The notes under the pieces are model-generated. The model had not been told where the DNA came from and made no database searches. It saw nothing but the letters and a program-made list of their open reading frames with translations. Shown piece after piece: positions 11,876 to 21,265 of a stretch of 61,753 nucleotides of DNA (position 1 is its first letter; each line of letters begins with the position of its first letter). Source of the DNA: Candidatus Auribacter fodinae (lineage in GTDB: Bacteria; Auribacterota; Auribacteria; Auribacterales; Auribacteraceae); NCBI GenBank assembly GCA_003599815.1, contig QZJZ01000015.1, positions 1 through 61,753 on the forward strand. Reading direction: 5' to 3'. The translations under genes and the position numbers were made by a program.

Positions 11876-13115
11876 GCTTGTAATTGTGTTTTCCATTTTG
11901 ACAACTGCAATGCTATCTGATGCACCTTATGCACAGGATGAAGCCGCTGATGATCTGGATCAGCTTGATCAGATGATTGAGCATGAAAAATGGAATGAAG
12001 CAATCGCCCTGACTACCCGTTTGAAAGAAACAGATCCGCTCAATCCGTTATACAATTACTATTATGGAATGATTCTTAACCGAACCGGACAGTTTTCGCA
12101 AGCAATTGAACCATTGTCATTCGCTGTACGGGAAAAACCTGATGTGCCGGAGGAATATATTGAACTGGCTGTTGCTCTGCGCAATATTGACCGCGATAAC
12201 GATGCGCTGAAAATGATTGAGCAGGCAATCGAGTTATGGCCGACTGATCCCGCACTGTATTTCCACCGCGGATCGATTTTTGTCAAACTGAATAAAATTG
12301 ACGATGCGATTAAGGATTTCAATGCTTTTCTTGAGAAGAGTCCTGATCACCCTGAAGCCTTTTTTATGCTCGGTTTGTGTTACAAAATGAAGAAAAATTT
12401 AGATGAAGCTGAGACCTATTTTTTTAAGACACTTAATTATCAGCCTAAGCATTTTGGCGTGTATTTTAATCTTGCTGATATTGCGTTGGAACGAGGAGAC
12501 CTCGTTGAAGTCAATAGATATTGCGAGAAGGCTATTGCTTTAAATCCTAAATTTATCGATACGTACTGGATTCAAAATGAAAGCTACATTCGCGAGCAAA
12601 GATACGAGGAAGCAAACCAAAATATGTTCTCTCTATTGAAGATTGATCCTGAAAATGCGCGTGCGTATCTTATTCTATCCAAGATATATATTCAGATGGA
12701 GCGCTGGAAACAGGCGGCATTGACCGCTCAAAAAGCTGTGGAACTAGACCCGTCTTTAGCTGAAGGATATTTCAATGTAGGTGTTATAGCCGCTTACTTT
12801 GATGAACAGGACAAGGAAATTGAGGCGTATCTAAAAGCTATTGAATTACAGCCTAACTATTTGCCCGCACATATCAATCTTGGGCTTGCCTACAAAGCCC
12901 GTGGTGAGTGGGAAGAAGCATTACGCTATTTAAGGCACGCTTTGCAGATCATGCCTGATGACACTTTTGTTCTCTTTCACATGGGGGAAATATATGTAAA
13001 TACCCAGAATGTTTCCAAGGCAGAGGAAATCTATTCCGAGCTAGTGAAACTTGAGCCTCAATCGGCACAGGAATTACGTATAATCATTGACAAAAGCGGC
13101 ACTCCGTCACGTTGA
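11856..13115 (+). CDS. Exported TPR-repeat protein
   Basis: 419 residues with a signal peptide (hydrophobic segment at about 4-22, probable cleavage after the AYA-Q or similar site near residue 26), then about ten tetratricopeptide units from residue 35 to the end (recurring W/Y-x2-L/I-G-x2-Y-A-x8-Y-x4-A/P spacing, for example near NYYYGMILNRTGQFSQAIEP). TPR proteins are scaffolds; the partner is unknown. ATG 11856 is chosen over ATG 11841 because AGGGA lies between them. It is the last gene of the long operon; no hairpin terminator is visible after it. Confidence 0.85.
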   Translation: MKDLICRLVIVFSILTTAMLSDAPYAQDEAADDLDQLDQMIEHEKWNEAIALTTRLKETDPLNPLYNYYYGMILNRTGQFSQAIEPLSFAVREKPDVPEEYIELAVALRNIDRDNDALKMIEQAIELWPTDPALYFHRGSIFVKLNKIDDAIKDFNAFLEKSPDHPEAFFMLGLCYKMKKNLDEAETYFFKTLNYQPKHFGVYFNLADIALERGDLVEVNRYCEKAIALNPKFIDTYWIQNESYIREQRYEEANQNMFSLLKIDPENARAYLILSKIYIQMERWKQAALTAQKAVELDPSLAEGYFNVGVIAAYFDEQDKEIEAYLKAIELQPNYLPAHINLGLAYKARGEWEEALRYLRHALQIMPDDTFVLFHMGEIYVNTQNVSKAEEIYSELVKLEPQSAQELRIIIDKSGTPSR

Positions 13116-13171
13116 AAATTTCACTTGTTGTACGATATCTCTACATATTAAAAGACCTGTATCTATAGTGT

Positions 13172-13310
13172 GGGGCGGTGAAAAAGTCACGAAGGACTCT
13201 TATTGCGAAGTCACCGGCAATTTCAGATATAGTTATTTTCAGATCAACACGTCGCTAACATTCCTCGTGATGATTTCTTCAAAGAGAAACTTATAAACTT
13301 TTTCAGTACT
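13172..13310. repeat. Degenerate palindromic repeat, copy A
   Basis: This stretch of the 309-bp gap aligns with 26037-26185: shared blocks include GCGGT-(A)-AAAGTCAC, GGCAATTTCAG, AGATCA-CACG-CGCTAAC, CTCGTGATGAT (with one change) and AAACTTTT. Within each copy the left block (ATTGCGAAG...GGCAATTTC) is an imperfect inverted match of the right block (GATCAACACG...CGTGATGA), so each copy can fold into a long imperfect hairpin. No coding potential. The rest of the gap (13116-13424) holds only the sigma-54 promoter. Confidence 0.7.
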
Positions 13311-13361
13311 CCCAGTGTAATAGCCCTGCAAATTTTTTCCTGATTTCAAATATTGTGGTGA

Positions 13362-13377
13362 TGGCATAATAAATGCG
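13362..13377 (+). promoter_or_regulatory. Sigma-54 promoter of the surface-sugar operon
   Basis: TGGCATAATAAATGCG: GG at 13363-13364 and GC at 13375-13376 separated by exactly ten bases, matching TGGCAC-N5-TTGC. It lies 48 bp before the first glycosyltransferase start. The same box type precedes flgB, fliF, fliK and the LysM operon. Confidence 0.75.
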
Positions 13378-13424
13378 TAATGGCTTCCTGTTAATAAAAA
13401 TGTCAACTATATCAGGAGGCTTTC

Positions 13425-15047
13425 ATGCATATTGTAATTGTGGCTGACCAAGGTATTCCGCTCCATGGACAATTCGCTCATCCGAAGAGCCTTCGGGTGT
13501 GGAGCCTTGGTGCATTTTTAAAAGGAAAAGGGCATGTTGTTTCATATCTGGTTCCATGTTCTTCTTCGCATACCCGGTTGACTTCTATTGATGACCCTGT
13601 TTATTTTTATGCGGCTCATGACCTTAACTCATTGATAAAAACTCTCAAGCCGGATTGCTTGCTTGCCTGTGATTGGCGACTCGCGGAGAAAATACAAACG
13701 CGTTCCATACCTATGATAATTGATCTTGATGGAAATAGCGCAAATGACAGTTGCCCGTGCGATATAAGTTCTCAGATCAATAAAATAAACGCATTGCGCA
13801 AAGGCGATTATTTTCTGTGTGCTACTCAACAGCAGAAATATTTCTATATGGGCTGGCTTATGCACGCCGGATACACGTCTGCCGATCAGCTGATAGCGGT
13901 GGTTTCACCTCCTGTTCCATCATTAACAGAAAACCGGGCTAAAAATGATGATCTGACATTTGTCAGCTTCTGGGATTCCGGCTATAAAGATTTTAACAGG
14001 TATGTTAAGTCGCTGTTGGTTCCATTTGAACAGGCTGGGTACGGAAAATTATCGTTTTTATGCGGTTCTTCTTCTTTGAACGATACGTTGCAAAACACTG
14101 TTTTTTTAGATGATAAGTTTCTCATTGAGTCATCGTATTTTTCATTAACCGAGATTTTCAGGTGGAATGAATTGACCGAGATGGTTTCTTCCTCTCACGC
14201 ATCTATATGTATTGATGACGGTAATACGCTGGACAATATGACCATACCTCAGTTTGCCTTGTTAAGTTTGTCAATGGGCGTACCCGTTATTTGCCGTCAG
14301 GGAACTGTGTTGGCAGAACTCGTACAGCGGTATGAAGCCGGCTGGAGCATAAACGTTGATAATTGTCTTAACCTGCGTAAACATATATCCGCTTTACTCA
14401 GTTCCAACAGAGATTTTGAAGCTGTAGAACATGGGGCTTTGGAACTTTATACAGCGTTAACCCGCAATTCAAAAGGATTGCAGGATCTGGCGGAATTCTG
14501 TTCACACCCTCATAAATACGCGGGTAAAACGGATGGTATTGTTTCACATTTCCTTGATCACTCACATACCATTTTAAATATCAATAACCCTTTGCTGAAT
14601 GATATTTATATTGATGAAATACTGTTATTTGTCAGTAATGAATGGGATCATTTGTCTCAATGTCTTGAGGCAATAGACATATTGTTTCCGCTGTCGACAA
14701 TTACTCTTTTGTGCCCTGCTGATAAATTGTGTGATGATGTGGAACTAACTCCCAACTGCAATCTTATCATTTATGAACATGACGAGTTTGCTCCTGAAGC
14801 TGTTAAAGAAATACTGATTGATAACGAATCATGCAGGTTTGACCTTGGGATAGCGTTATTCAATAATCAGTTTGGAGAAGGAAATGAAACTTTAAAAAGC
14901 GCTCTTTTATCTTCGGGTGCGAAATATAAAGTCGGTTTTACGGAAAGCCAGAACTTCATTATCTTAGAAGACAGTATAGAGAAGTGTATCTCTGATATAC
15001 TTGCTGATGTTCCAGAGATGCCCGGCACACGAAACACAACCCCATAG
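13425..15047 (+). CDS. GT-B fold glycosyltransferase-like protein with C-terminal extension
   Basis: 540 residues. The first 370 look like a GT4-type glycosyltransferase: an N-terminal Rossmann start (HIVIVADQGIPLHGQFAHPKS), a middle linker, and a second domain with SMGVPVICRQGTVLAELVQRYEAGW, the region that in GT-B enzymes holds the donor-binding loop. The usual E-x7-E motif is not clear, so activity is unproven. Residues about 375-540 form an extra alpha/beta domain (IDEILLFVSNEWDHL onward) reminiscent of the N-terminal half of GT9/heptosyltransferase-like proteins. AGGAGG precedes ATG 13425. It is the first gene after the sigma-54 promoter, followed by three GT2 genes, and probably acts on a surface or flagellar glycan. 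Confidence 0.65.
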   Translation: MHIVIVADQGIPLHGQFAHPKSLRVWSLGAFLKGKGHVVSYLVPCSSSHTRLTSIDDPVYFYAAHDLNSLIKTLKPDCLLACDWRLAEKIQTRSIPMIIDLDGNSANDSCPCDISSQINKINALRKGDYFLCATQQQKYFYMGWLMHAGYTSADQLIAVVSPPVPSLTENRAKNDDLTFVSFWDSGYKDFNRYVKSLLVPFEQAGYGKLSFLCGSSSLNDTLQNTVFLDDKFLIESSYFSLTEIFRWNELTEMVSSSHASICIDDGNTLDNMTIPQFALLSLSMGVPVICRQGTVLAELVQRYEAGWSINVDNCLNLRKHISALLSSNRDFEAVEHGALELYTALTRNSKGLQDLAEFCSHPHKYAGKTDGIVSHFLDHSHTILNINNPLLNDIYIDEILLFVSNEWDHLSQCLEAIDILFPLSTITLLCPADKLCDDVELTPNCNLIIYEHDEFAPEAVKEILIDNESCRFDLGIALFNNQFGEGNETLKSALLSSGAKYKVGFTESQNFIILEDSIEKCISDILADVPEMPGTRNTTP

Positions 15048-15056
15048 TTCAGCCCA

Positions 15057-16394
15057 ATGAAGTCAATTTGCGAATCAGATAAAGCCATTGAAACCTCCAT
15101 TTCAGTTTGTATTGTGAACTGGAATACAAAAGATTTTCTGTATGAATGCCTGACTTCGATTACACCATATCAGCAACCGGAAAAACTAGAGATTATCGTG
15201 GTGGATAACCATTCCGATGACGGGTCTGCGGAAATGACACGCGAAAAATTTCATTCAATCAGATTAGTTGCAAATCAGGATAACCGGGGGTATGCTGCCG
15301 CTAATAATCAGGCAATAGAAATTGCTCAGGGTGAGTATATCCTTCTCCTCAATCCTGATACCCGCATTCCAGCGAATATTTTTCCCGTATTGAAACGAAA
15401 AATGGAACAAGACCCGAGTATTGGGCTGATTACCTGCCAGTTGCGTAATTTTGACGGATCAATACAGGGCTTTTGTTCCGGTTTACCTACTCTTGCTGAT
15501 GAAATATTTCTTCAGACAGGTTTCGATCAGTTTTATCCTGATAATCCTGTGGCGGCTCATAGGACGATGACATACTTTGATTATGAATCTGAAGCGGAAA
15601 TTGAACAGCCTCCCGGTACATTTATGTTTTTGCGCAGACAGGTTCTCGAGACTGTCGAGGGATTTGATGAGCAGTTCCGCATATTTTTTAATGATGTTGA
15701 CCTCTGCAAACGTATCCGAGATGCCGGCTGGAAGGTACTCTATACTCCTGATGTATATATATATCATCACAAGAGCGCCAGCATTAAGAAAAATCTGGCA
15801 CAGCACCTGACTGACGCCTTTTATATGCGGAGAATCTATTATCGGAAACATTACGGCGCGTTTTGGCAGAGATTGCTGTCATTTTTTGCGCCCTTTCCTA
15901 ATACCGGAAAGGCAAGTTACATTTTGCCTACTTCACCCGGCATAAAGTCCATACTGTTTGTGAGGTCTAGTTTTGATGCGCATTTTGCCGAATCCCTCGA
16001 ACTGGTACGAACATCGTATCCTGACACGCGCATTGATCTCCTGACAACACGTTATCCTGATACTGAAAATCCCGAGTTATGCAGTATTTTCACAAGGATT
16101 CATCTTTATAATGGAAAACGCCGGAAAATATATTATTCGCTTACCAATTCTCTCTTAAAGAAGACGTTAAAAAATCAACAGTATGATGTCGTTTTTTTTC
16201 CGCACGCTGCTGTTGACGGAGCCGGCTACTGGAACATCATCTTTTTTGCTCTTGCGCTGTCAGCCCGTTTTATTGTTGGTCATGGCGTTGATAAACGTTT
16301 GACCAGAGTATACCCGCATCTTTTTTTTCAATTCAAATATATCTTCGTTTACCTTTCGGCACACTTATTGCTTTTCATTAAATCGAGACAATAA
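15057..16394 (+). CDS. GT2 family glycosyltransferase with heptosyltransferase-like tail
   Basis: 445 residues. The first 280 are a family 2 GT-A domain: SVCIVNWNTKDFLYECL, VDNHSDDGSAE, LLLNPDT (metal-binding DxD position), GFDEQFRIFFNDVDLCKRI (acceptor and catalytic ED-type region) and YHHKSASI, as in rhamnosyltransferase-like enzymes. Residues from about 295 (SILFVRSSFDAHFAESLELVR) look like the start of a GT9/ADP-heptose transferase-type domain, but the frame ends before a complete GT9 domain, and three C-terminal hydrophobic stretches follow. This is either a true fusion or a scaffold. It begins 9 bp after the previous gene. Confidence 0.8.
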   Translation: MKSICESDKAIETSISVCIVNWNTKDFLYECLTSITPYQQPEKLEIIVVDNHSDDGSAEMTREKFHSIRLVANQDNRGYAAANNQAIEIAQGEYILLLNPDTRIPANIFPVLKRKMEQDPSIGLITCQLRNFDGSIQGFCSGLPTLADEIFLQTGFDQFYPDNPVAAHRTMTYFDYESEAEIEQPPGTFMFLRRQVLETVEGFDEQFRIFFNDVDLCKRIRDAGWKVLYTPDVYIYHHKSASIKKNLAQHLTDAFYMRRIYYRKHYGAFWQRLLSFFAPFPNTGKASYILPTSPGIKSILFVRSSFDAHFAESLELVRTSYPDTRIDLLTTRYPDTENPELCSIFTRIHLYNGKRRKIYYSLTNSLLKKTLKNQQYDVVFFPHAAVDGAGYWNIIFFALALSARFIVGHGVDKRLTRVYPHLFFQFKYIFVYLSAHLLLFIKSRQ

Positions 16395-16431
16395 ATTTAT
16401 ACAAATAATAGCGCATTTTAAAGGTTCAGTG

Positions 16432-17358
16432 ATGTCAAAAGGTATCTCAGTCTGCATAGTTAACTTAAACGGCGAAGAGCTGATTGCCGCATATCTCCCA
16501 AAAGTTATTGAAAGCATGGATAATTATAAATGGGAACTGATTTTTTTTGACAATGGCAGTGATGATAACAGCATTAATATTGTTCGGGAATTATATCCTC
16601 CGGCACGGGTTTTAACCTCACCAATTAACCTCGGCTTTTCCAAAGCGAACAATATCGCGATTAAATTCGCATCGTATGATTATGTACTTCTGCTTAACAC
16701 AGATGTTGTCCCCGATAAAGATTTTCTCGCGCCATTACTGAAACACCTTGAGAGTGAAACAGTATTTGCTGTTGCTCCAAAGATGTACCGATTTACCGAT
16801 GAGCTTGATGACGGTATACGTTTTGCAGAGTTTAGGACAGGACTGCTGACTCCAATCCTTAATGTTGAAAAATCATTGAGAAACGAAACTTCGTTCACCA
16901 CTTTTTTCTGCGGAGGCGCGGTTTTGTTTAAAAAAGATATTTTTCTCGATCTTGGCGGGTTCGATATCATCTACAGCCCGTATAGCTGGGAAGACCTCGA
17001 TCTGGCATATAGATGCTGGAAACGGGGATATCAGGTTATATATGAGCCTGCAAGCGTTGTGCACCACTACCGCGAAAAAACGGCACGCAAGGTGTTTTCA
17101 GATTCATATATGCGCGTGATGGTATGGAGAAACAGGTTTATTTTTATGTGGAAAAATTTGTCAATGCCATGCCTTGCCCAGCACATCCTGCATTTGCCGG
17201 TGAAGCTGGTTAAATTTTTGTGTACAGGCAGGTCGCTGTATGTGGTGGGTTTTTTGTGGGCTTTGAATCTTCTGCCTGCTGTTATGTACCGCAGGGCGGT
17301 GGAACGTAAATATATCAAACGTTCCGATTACGAAATATTTAATTTAACGGGGGCATAA
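16432..17358 (+). CDS. GT2 family glycosyltransferase
   Basis: About 308 residues, a single GT-A domain. SVCIVNLNGEELI at the N terminus, FFDNGSDDNSI, LLLNTDVVP (DxD position), a glycine-rich FFCGGAVLFKKDIFLDLGGFD, and SWEDLDLAYRCWKRGY (ED motif followed by Y/W-R). Fits an inverting transferase adding a sugar to a lipid-linked or protein-linked acceptor. ATG 16432 with AAGG seven bases upstream is preferred over the adjoining GTG 16429. The downstream GT2 gene starts at the base after its stop. Donor and acceptor are unknown. Confidence 0.88.
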   Translation: MSKGISVCIVNLNGEELIAAYLPKVIESMDNYKWELIFFDNGSDDNSINIVRELYPPARVLTSPINLGFSKANNIAIKFASYDYVLLLNTDVVPDKDFLAPLLKHLESETVFAVAPKMYRFTDELDDGIRFAEFRTGLLTPILNVEKSLRNETSFTTFFCGGAVLFKKDIFLDLGGFDIIYSPYSWEDLDLAYRCWKRGYQVIYEPASVVHHYREKTARKVFSDSYMRVMVWRNRFIFMWKNLSMPCLAQHILHLPVKLVKFLCTGRSLYVVGFLWALNLLPAVMYRRAVERKYIKRSDYEIFNLTGA

Positions 17359-18339
17359 ATGAACGGCGTAAGTTTTGTTATCCCGAACTGGAATGGACTG
17401 CAAAAACTGCGGAACACATTGCCTAACCTGATTGAAGTACTTAAGTCATTTCCGTATCCGAATGAAATTATCATTGTTGATGATGCCAGCACAGACGGCA
17501 GTCTTGATTATATACGCTTATTTCCGCAAGTTATACTTGGCAGGAATATATCCAATCAGGGGTTCAGCCGTACCGCAAACAGAGGTGTAGAGCTTGCCAG
17601 CTATGATGTTGTTTTTATCATGAGTAACGATATCATAATAAACCCTTCTATGAGTGTTATTTTCGATCACTTTATATACGACACGACATTTGCAGTGTCA
17701 CCATCTGTTTACTGGATGCAGAGCAAATCTTTTGCGTATGGAAAAAGAGGGGTGAAATGGGAAAAAGGCTGTTTTAAAGTGGTTGAATACCCAGAGTCCA
17801 ACTCGCCGGTCTATACTTTGTTTGCATGCGGAGGTTCAGCGGCTTACGATAGGCGCCTCTTTCTCGATCTTGGCGGGTTTGATGTGCTTTACCATCCTTT
17901 TTATTGGGAAGAAATCGATCTGTCGTACAGGGCGTGGAAAAGGGGATATGCGGTGATACATGATCCGCGAGGAAAAGTCTATAATGACAATACAGGCGTC
18001 ATCAAAGAACGCCATCCGCGCTGGCATATTCAACAGATATCAGGAAGGAACAGCTACCTGTTTGTCTGGAAAAATATTTTAAATACGGAAATGATACGTG
18101 AACATGTTTATAACCTGCTTCCTCTATTGTTCACAGATCTGCTGAATGCCAGATTTCGATTCCCTCTTTGTTTCCTTCGTGCGCTTGTCCGTTTAGTTTC
18201 TGTAATCAATGGCAGGCGGGAAGAAGTGCTGGGTGCTTTTGTCGATGATGTGGATGTTATATCTTTAGTGAATGCGAATAAACAACTTACGGTAGAACAA
18301 TGCACGCGGTTGAAGGACATGGCAGGGACGGTATTATGA
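17359..18339 (+). CDS. GT2 family glycosyltransferase
   Basis: 326 residues, paralogue of the preceding gene. SFVIPNWNGLQKLRNTL, VDDASTDGSLDYI, the DxD position here reading MSNDIIINP, ACGGSAAYDRRLFLDLGGFDVLY and FYWEEIDLSYRAWKRGYAV. The acidic EE-D segment expected for catalysis is present. The strongly matching GGFD-x-W/YEE(D)-DL-YR blocks in this and the preceding gene indicate duplication. Its stop overlaps the next start as ATGA. Substrates unknown. Confidence 0.87.
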   Translation: MNGVSFVIPNWNGLQKLRNTLPNLIEVLKSFPYPNEIIIVDDASTDGSLDYIRLFPQVILGRNISNQGFSRTANRGVELASYDVVFIMSNDIIINPSMSVIFDHFIYDTTFAVSPSVYWMQSKSFAYGKRGVKWEKGCFKVVEYPESNSPVYTLFACGGSAAYDRRLFLDLGGFDVLYHPFYWEEIDLSYRAWKRGYAVIHDPRGKVYNDNTGVIKERHPRWHIQQISGRNSYLFVWKNILNTEMIREHVYNLLPLLFTDLLNARFRFPLCFLRALVRLVSVINGRREEVLGAFVDDVDVISLVNANKQLTVEQCTRLKDMAGTVL

Positions 18340-19061
18340 AAGTAGCGGCTATTATTCAAGCCCGGATGGGGTCAGAGCGTCTTCCGGGCAAAGTGATGCG
18401 TAAACTGAAAGGGCAAAGCATATTGTGGCATATAGTAAAGCGATTGCGCCATGCGTTGAGCGTCAGTGAAATTGTAGTCGCGACCACAGATAATGATTCT
18501 GATAATATGATTGTCAATCAGTGCAAACTGATGGATGTCCCGGTTTTTCGCGGCAGCGAGGAAGATGTCCTTAATCGGTATTATTTTGCATCTAAAGTTG
18601 TTAAATCGGATTATATATGCCGGATAACATCAGATAACCCGCTTGTCGAACCCGGCTTTATAGATATGGCAACCGCTCGCATAACCTTTTCCGGCGAAGA
18701 CTATATCGCTATCGACGGATGCCCTCTGGGAACAGGAATAGAGCTTTTCACAAAAGAGGCTTTGAACATAGCGGCGGAAAAGGCTCGCAAGCCGTCTGAT
18801 CGTGAACATGTCACTCCTTACATTCGCAATCACCCTGATACGTTCCGTATCGGTTATATTGAAGTGCCGTTATCCCTGATGTACCCTGATCTGCGCCTGA
18901 CTGTAGACACCAAGGATGATTATGCCCTGCTTCAAATGATCTATAACCGACTGTACAGGGAAGGGAGCATAATATGCATCCACGATGTGATAAAACTCAT
19001 GCTCAATGAGCCTGAACTCATTCATATGAACGCACATGTACAACAGAAACTTGTTGGATAA
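18336..19061 (+). CDS. SpsF-like cytidylyltransferase (nonulosonate or surface sugar activation)
   Basis: 241 residues. The N-terminal nucleotidyltransferase signature AAIIQARMGSERLPGKVM is the hallmark of the SpsF/acylneuraminate cytidylyltransferase-like group, which transfers CMP to an acidic nine-carbon sugar or acts in spore-coat-type polysaccharide synthesis. ISTDNP-like SDNPLVEP and the LTVDTKDDY region near the C terminus fit the family. The start is ATG 18336, overlapping the GT2 stop as ATGA; an in-frame ATG at 18300 lies inside the previous gene. Placement directly before the synthase gene supports a CMP-sugar product. Confidence 0.87.
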   Translation: MKVAAIIQARMGSERLPGKVMRKLKGQSILWHIVKRLRHALSVSEIVVATTDNDSDNMIVNQCKLMDVPVFRGSEEDVLNRYYFASKVVKSDYICRITSDNPLVEPGFIDMATARITFSGEDYIAIDGCPLGTGIELFTKEALNIAAEKARKPSDREHVTPYIRNHPDTFRIGYIEVPLSLMYPDLRLTVDTKDDYALLQMIYNRLYREGSIICIHDVIKLMLNEPELIHMNAHVQQKLVG

Positions 19062-19073
19062 AAGGGGGAGACT

Positions 19074-20132
19074 ATGAAATACATTCAGCCGGTTAGCATT
19101 GGGAACTATACCATAGGGCCCGGCCATCCGCCATTCATTATTGCGGAAATCGGTGTAAATCATAATGGCGACCGTGAGGCCGCCAGAACCATGATTCGGG
19201 CGGCAAAACGTGCCGGGGCTCATGCCGCTAAACTCCAGTCATTTCGCGCAGACTCTATCGCTGACCGGTACCTTATTGAAAAAAAAGATATTGAAGGGAT
19301 AACCGGTGGTTCAAAGTCTGCCTATGATATGTATAAAGCTTTGGAAATAAGCGATGAGGCACATATGGAACTGTTTTCGTATGCGCTTGATGAAGATATT
19401 GTTCTCCTGACTTCTGTATTCGATGAAAAAACAGCTGATTTTATTGACGCATGCGGTGTGCCGGCATTTAAGATTGCCTCCAGCGATTTAACTCATCTGC
19501 CGTTAATCCATCATGTAGCGAAAAAAGGGAAACCGGTTATATTATCAACAGGAATGGGAACTTTACGCGAGGTTGAAGACGCTGTGGAAACCTGCTATAA
19601 AGCTGGTAACACTGATATCGTATTGCTTCATTGCGTCAGCAGTTACCCTCCGCCTGATTCTGATATAAACCTCCTTTCAATACGAACATTGCAGGAACAT
19701 TTTCCCCATCCGGTAGGATATTCCGACCATTGTGAAGGCATGACTGCCTGTTTTGTTGCCTGCTGTCTTGGCGCCATGGTTATAGAAAAACATTTTACGC
19801 TTGATGTTGACTGGCATGGGCCGGATCAGCGTATTTCAGCCACCAGTGACCAGCTGAAATGGTTTATTGATGACGTAGCGCACCTGAAAGTTCTTCTTGG
19901 TGATGGTATTAAGCGCCCTGGCGTATCGGAGCAGGAAGGCGTTGTGCCCAGCCGCCGAAGCCTGCGCATTAAAGGAACTATACGGCAAGGTGAAGTTATA
20001 ACGGAAGATAAAATAATAGCGCTGAAACCTGAAATAGGTATAAAACCTGCTTACATACGAGATGTTGTTGGGAGAAAAGCGCGTGTCTCTATGGGGAACC
20101 ATGAACCGATAACATGGGACAAAATCGAGTAG
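19074..20132 (+). CDS. NeuB/SpsE/PseI-family nonulosonic acid synthase
   Basis: 352 residues. NeuB TIM-barrel features: PFIIAEIGVNHNGD at about 16-29, AAKLQSF, PAFKIASSDLTHLPL, KPVILSTGMGT, LLHCVSSYPPP, VGYSDHCEG and IEKHFTLD. The last 60 residues form a SAF (antifreeze-like) domain (RRSLRIKGTIRQGEVIT...). These enzymes condense phosphoenolpyruvate with a six-carbon amino sugar to make sialic, legionaminic or pseudaminic-type acids. The exact product cannot be told from the sequence. It is flanked by a cytidylyltransferase and a 4,6-dehydratase, two other steps of such pathways. The 2-epimerase, aminotransferase and acetyltransferase are not in the window. Confidence 0.9.
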   Translation: MKYIQPVSIGNYTIGPGHPPFIIAEIGVNHNGDREAARTMIRAAKRAGAHAAKLQSFRADSIADRYLIEKKDIEGITGGSKSAYDMYKALEISDEAHMELFSYALDEDIVLLTSVFDEKTADFIDACGVPAFKIASSDLTHLPLIHHVAKKGKPVILSTGMGTLREVEDAVETCYKAGNTDIVLLHCVSSYPPPDSDINLLSIRTLQEHFPHPVGYSDHCEGMTACFVACCLGAMVIEKHFTLDVDWHGPDQRISATSDQLKWFIDDVAHLKVLLGDGIKRPGVSEQEGVVPSRRSLRIKGTIRQGEVITEDKIIALKPEIGIKPAYIRDVVGRKARVSMGNHEPITWDKIE

Positions 20133-20157
20133 GCTGTTGCCTTAAGGAGTTGAGATA

Positions 20158-21219
20158 ATGGATGACTTGTTTGCCGGTAAGAAAATTTTGGTCACCGGCG
20201 GTGCCGGATCGATAGGAAGTGAGATTGTACGCACACTGCTGAAATCCAAGCCTGATGTTATTCGTATATATTCGCGTGGTGAATCGGAACAGTTCGAGTT
20301 ACAGCACGAGTTATCCAAACACAAAAATATTCGTTATCTCGTGGGTGACGTCAGGGAAAAAGCGCGTCTGGCCAAATCCATGAAGGGGATTGATTACGTT
20401 TTTCATGCGGCGGCTTTGAAGCATGTTCCTGCATGCGAATATAATCCGTTTGAAGCGGTAAAAACCAATGTTATTGGGACTCAAAATCTTATAGAGGTCG
20501 CCGCTGAAGAAGGAGTGGAAAAAGTTATATCCATCAGTACCGACAAAGCATGCAGTCCGACCAATGTAATGGGAGCAACCAAACTTCTTGCCGAACGACT
20601 GGTGGCGGCGGCTAACTTTTTTCAGTGTGAGCCGGATACCATTTTCGCTTCAGTACGGTTCGGAAACGTAATGAATTCACGCGGGTCGGTGATTCCTCTG
20701 TTTTGCCGTCAAATTCTGTCCGGCGGCCCGGTCACTGTTACTGACCCTGAAATGACGCGGTTTATGATGACTATACCACAGGCAATCAAACTGGTTTTTG
20801 AAGCTACCCGTATTGCCTTCGGCGGTGAAATTTTTATTCTTAAAATGCCTGCGTTACGATTGATTGACCTTGCAGAAGTGATGGTTGAGGAGCTGGCTCC
20901 TATGGCTGGGTTGAAACCCTCTGATGTGCCGATCCATATTATAGGGAGCCGTCCCGGCGAGAAAAAGTATGAAGAACTGCTCAGCGCTGAAGAAGCAAAA
21001 CTTGCCGTTGAGCGGGATGATATGTTTATTTTATCATCACGCCTGCGGGAACAGCATGAAACGGATGCCGTCATACCGTCCATTGTTTCAGCATATAAAT
21101 CAAATATTGTTGACCTGATGACAAAATCAGAAATCAGAAAACTGCTCGCAACTATCGGCATTATTCCCTCGTGTACCAGTAATCGTCTTTCAATGAATAA
21201 GATGCGGGTTGCTCTGTAA
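20158..21219 (+). CDS. PseB/CapD-like UDP-N-acetylglucosamine 4,6-dehydratase
   Basis: 353 residues, extended SDR. The NAD(P)-binding VTGGAGSIGSE lies at about 12-22, AAALKHVP marks the active-site loop, and ISTDKA followed by NVMGATK shows the catalytic TDK and the M-x3-K variant that replaces YxxxK in inverting 4,6-dehydratases such as FlaA1/PseB. In flagellated Campylobacter and Helicobacter this enzyme starts pseudaminic acid synthesis for flagellin. AAGGAG is 9 bases before ATG 20158. Capsule or O-antigen dehydratases (CapD, WbjB) are alternatives. Confidence 0.88.
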   Translation: MDDLFAGKKILVTGGAGSIGSEIVRTLLKSKPDVIRIYSRGESEQFELQHELSKHKNIRYLVGDVREKARLAKSMKGIDYVFHAAALKHVPACEYNPFEAVKTNVIGTQNLIEVAAEEGVEKVISISTDKACSPTNVMGATKLLAERLVAAANFFQCEPDTIFASVRFGNVMNSRGSVIPLFCRQILSGGPVTVTDPEMTRFMMTIPQAIKLVFEATRIAFGGEIFILKMPALRLIDLAEVMVEELAPMAGLKPSDVPIHIIGSRPGEKKYEELLSAEEAKLAVERDDMFILSSRLREQHETDAVIPSIVSAYKSNIVDLMTKSEIRKLLATIGIIPSCTSNRLSMNKMRVAL

Positions 21220-21265
21220 ATAAATAGTTTTAACATGAATAAACCGTCATGCATTCAGGAGGAGA

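Noticed and set aside
13116-13296. Short + strand open frame after the TPR gene
   Set aside because: It lies in the degenerate repeat, has no ribosome site and no recognisable composition of a protein.
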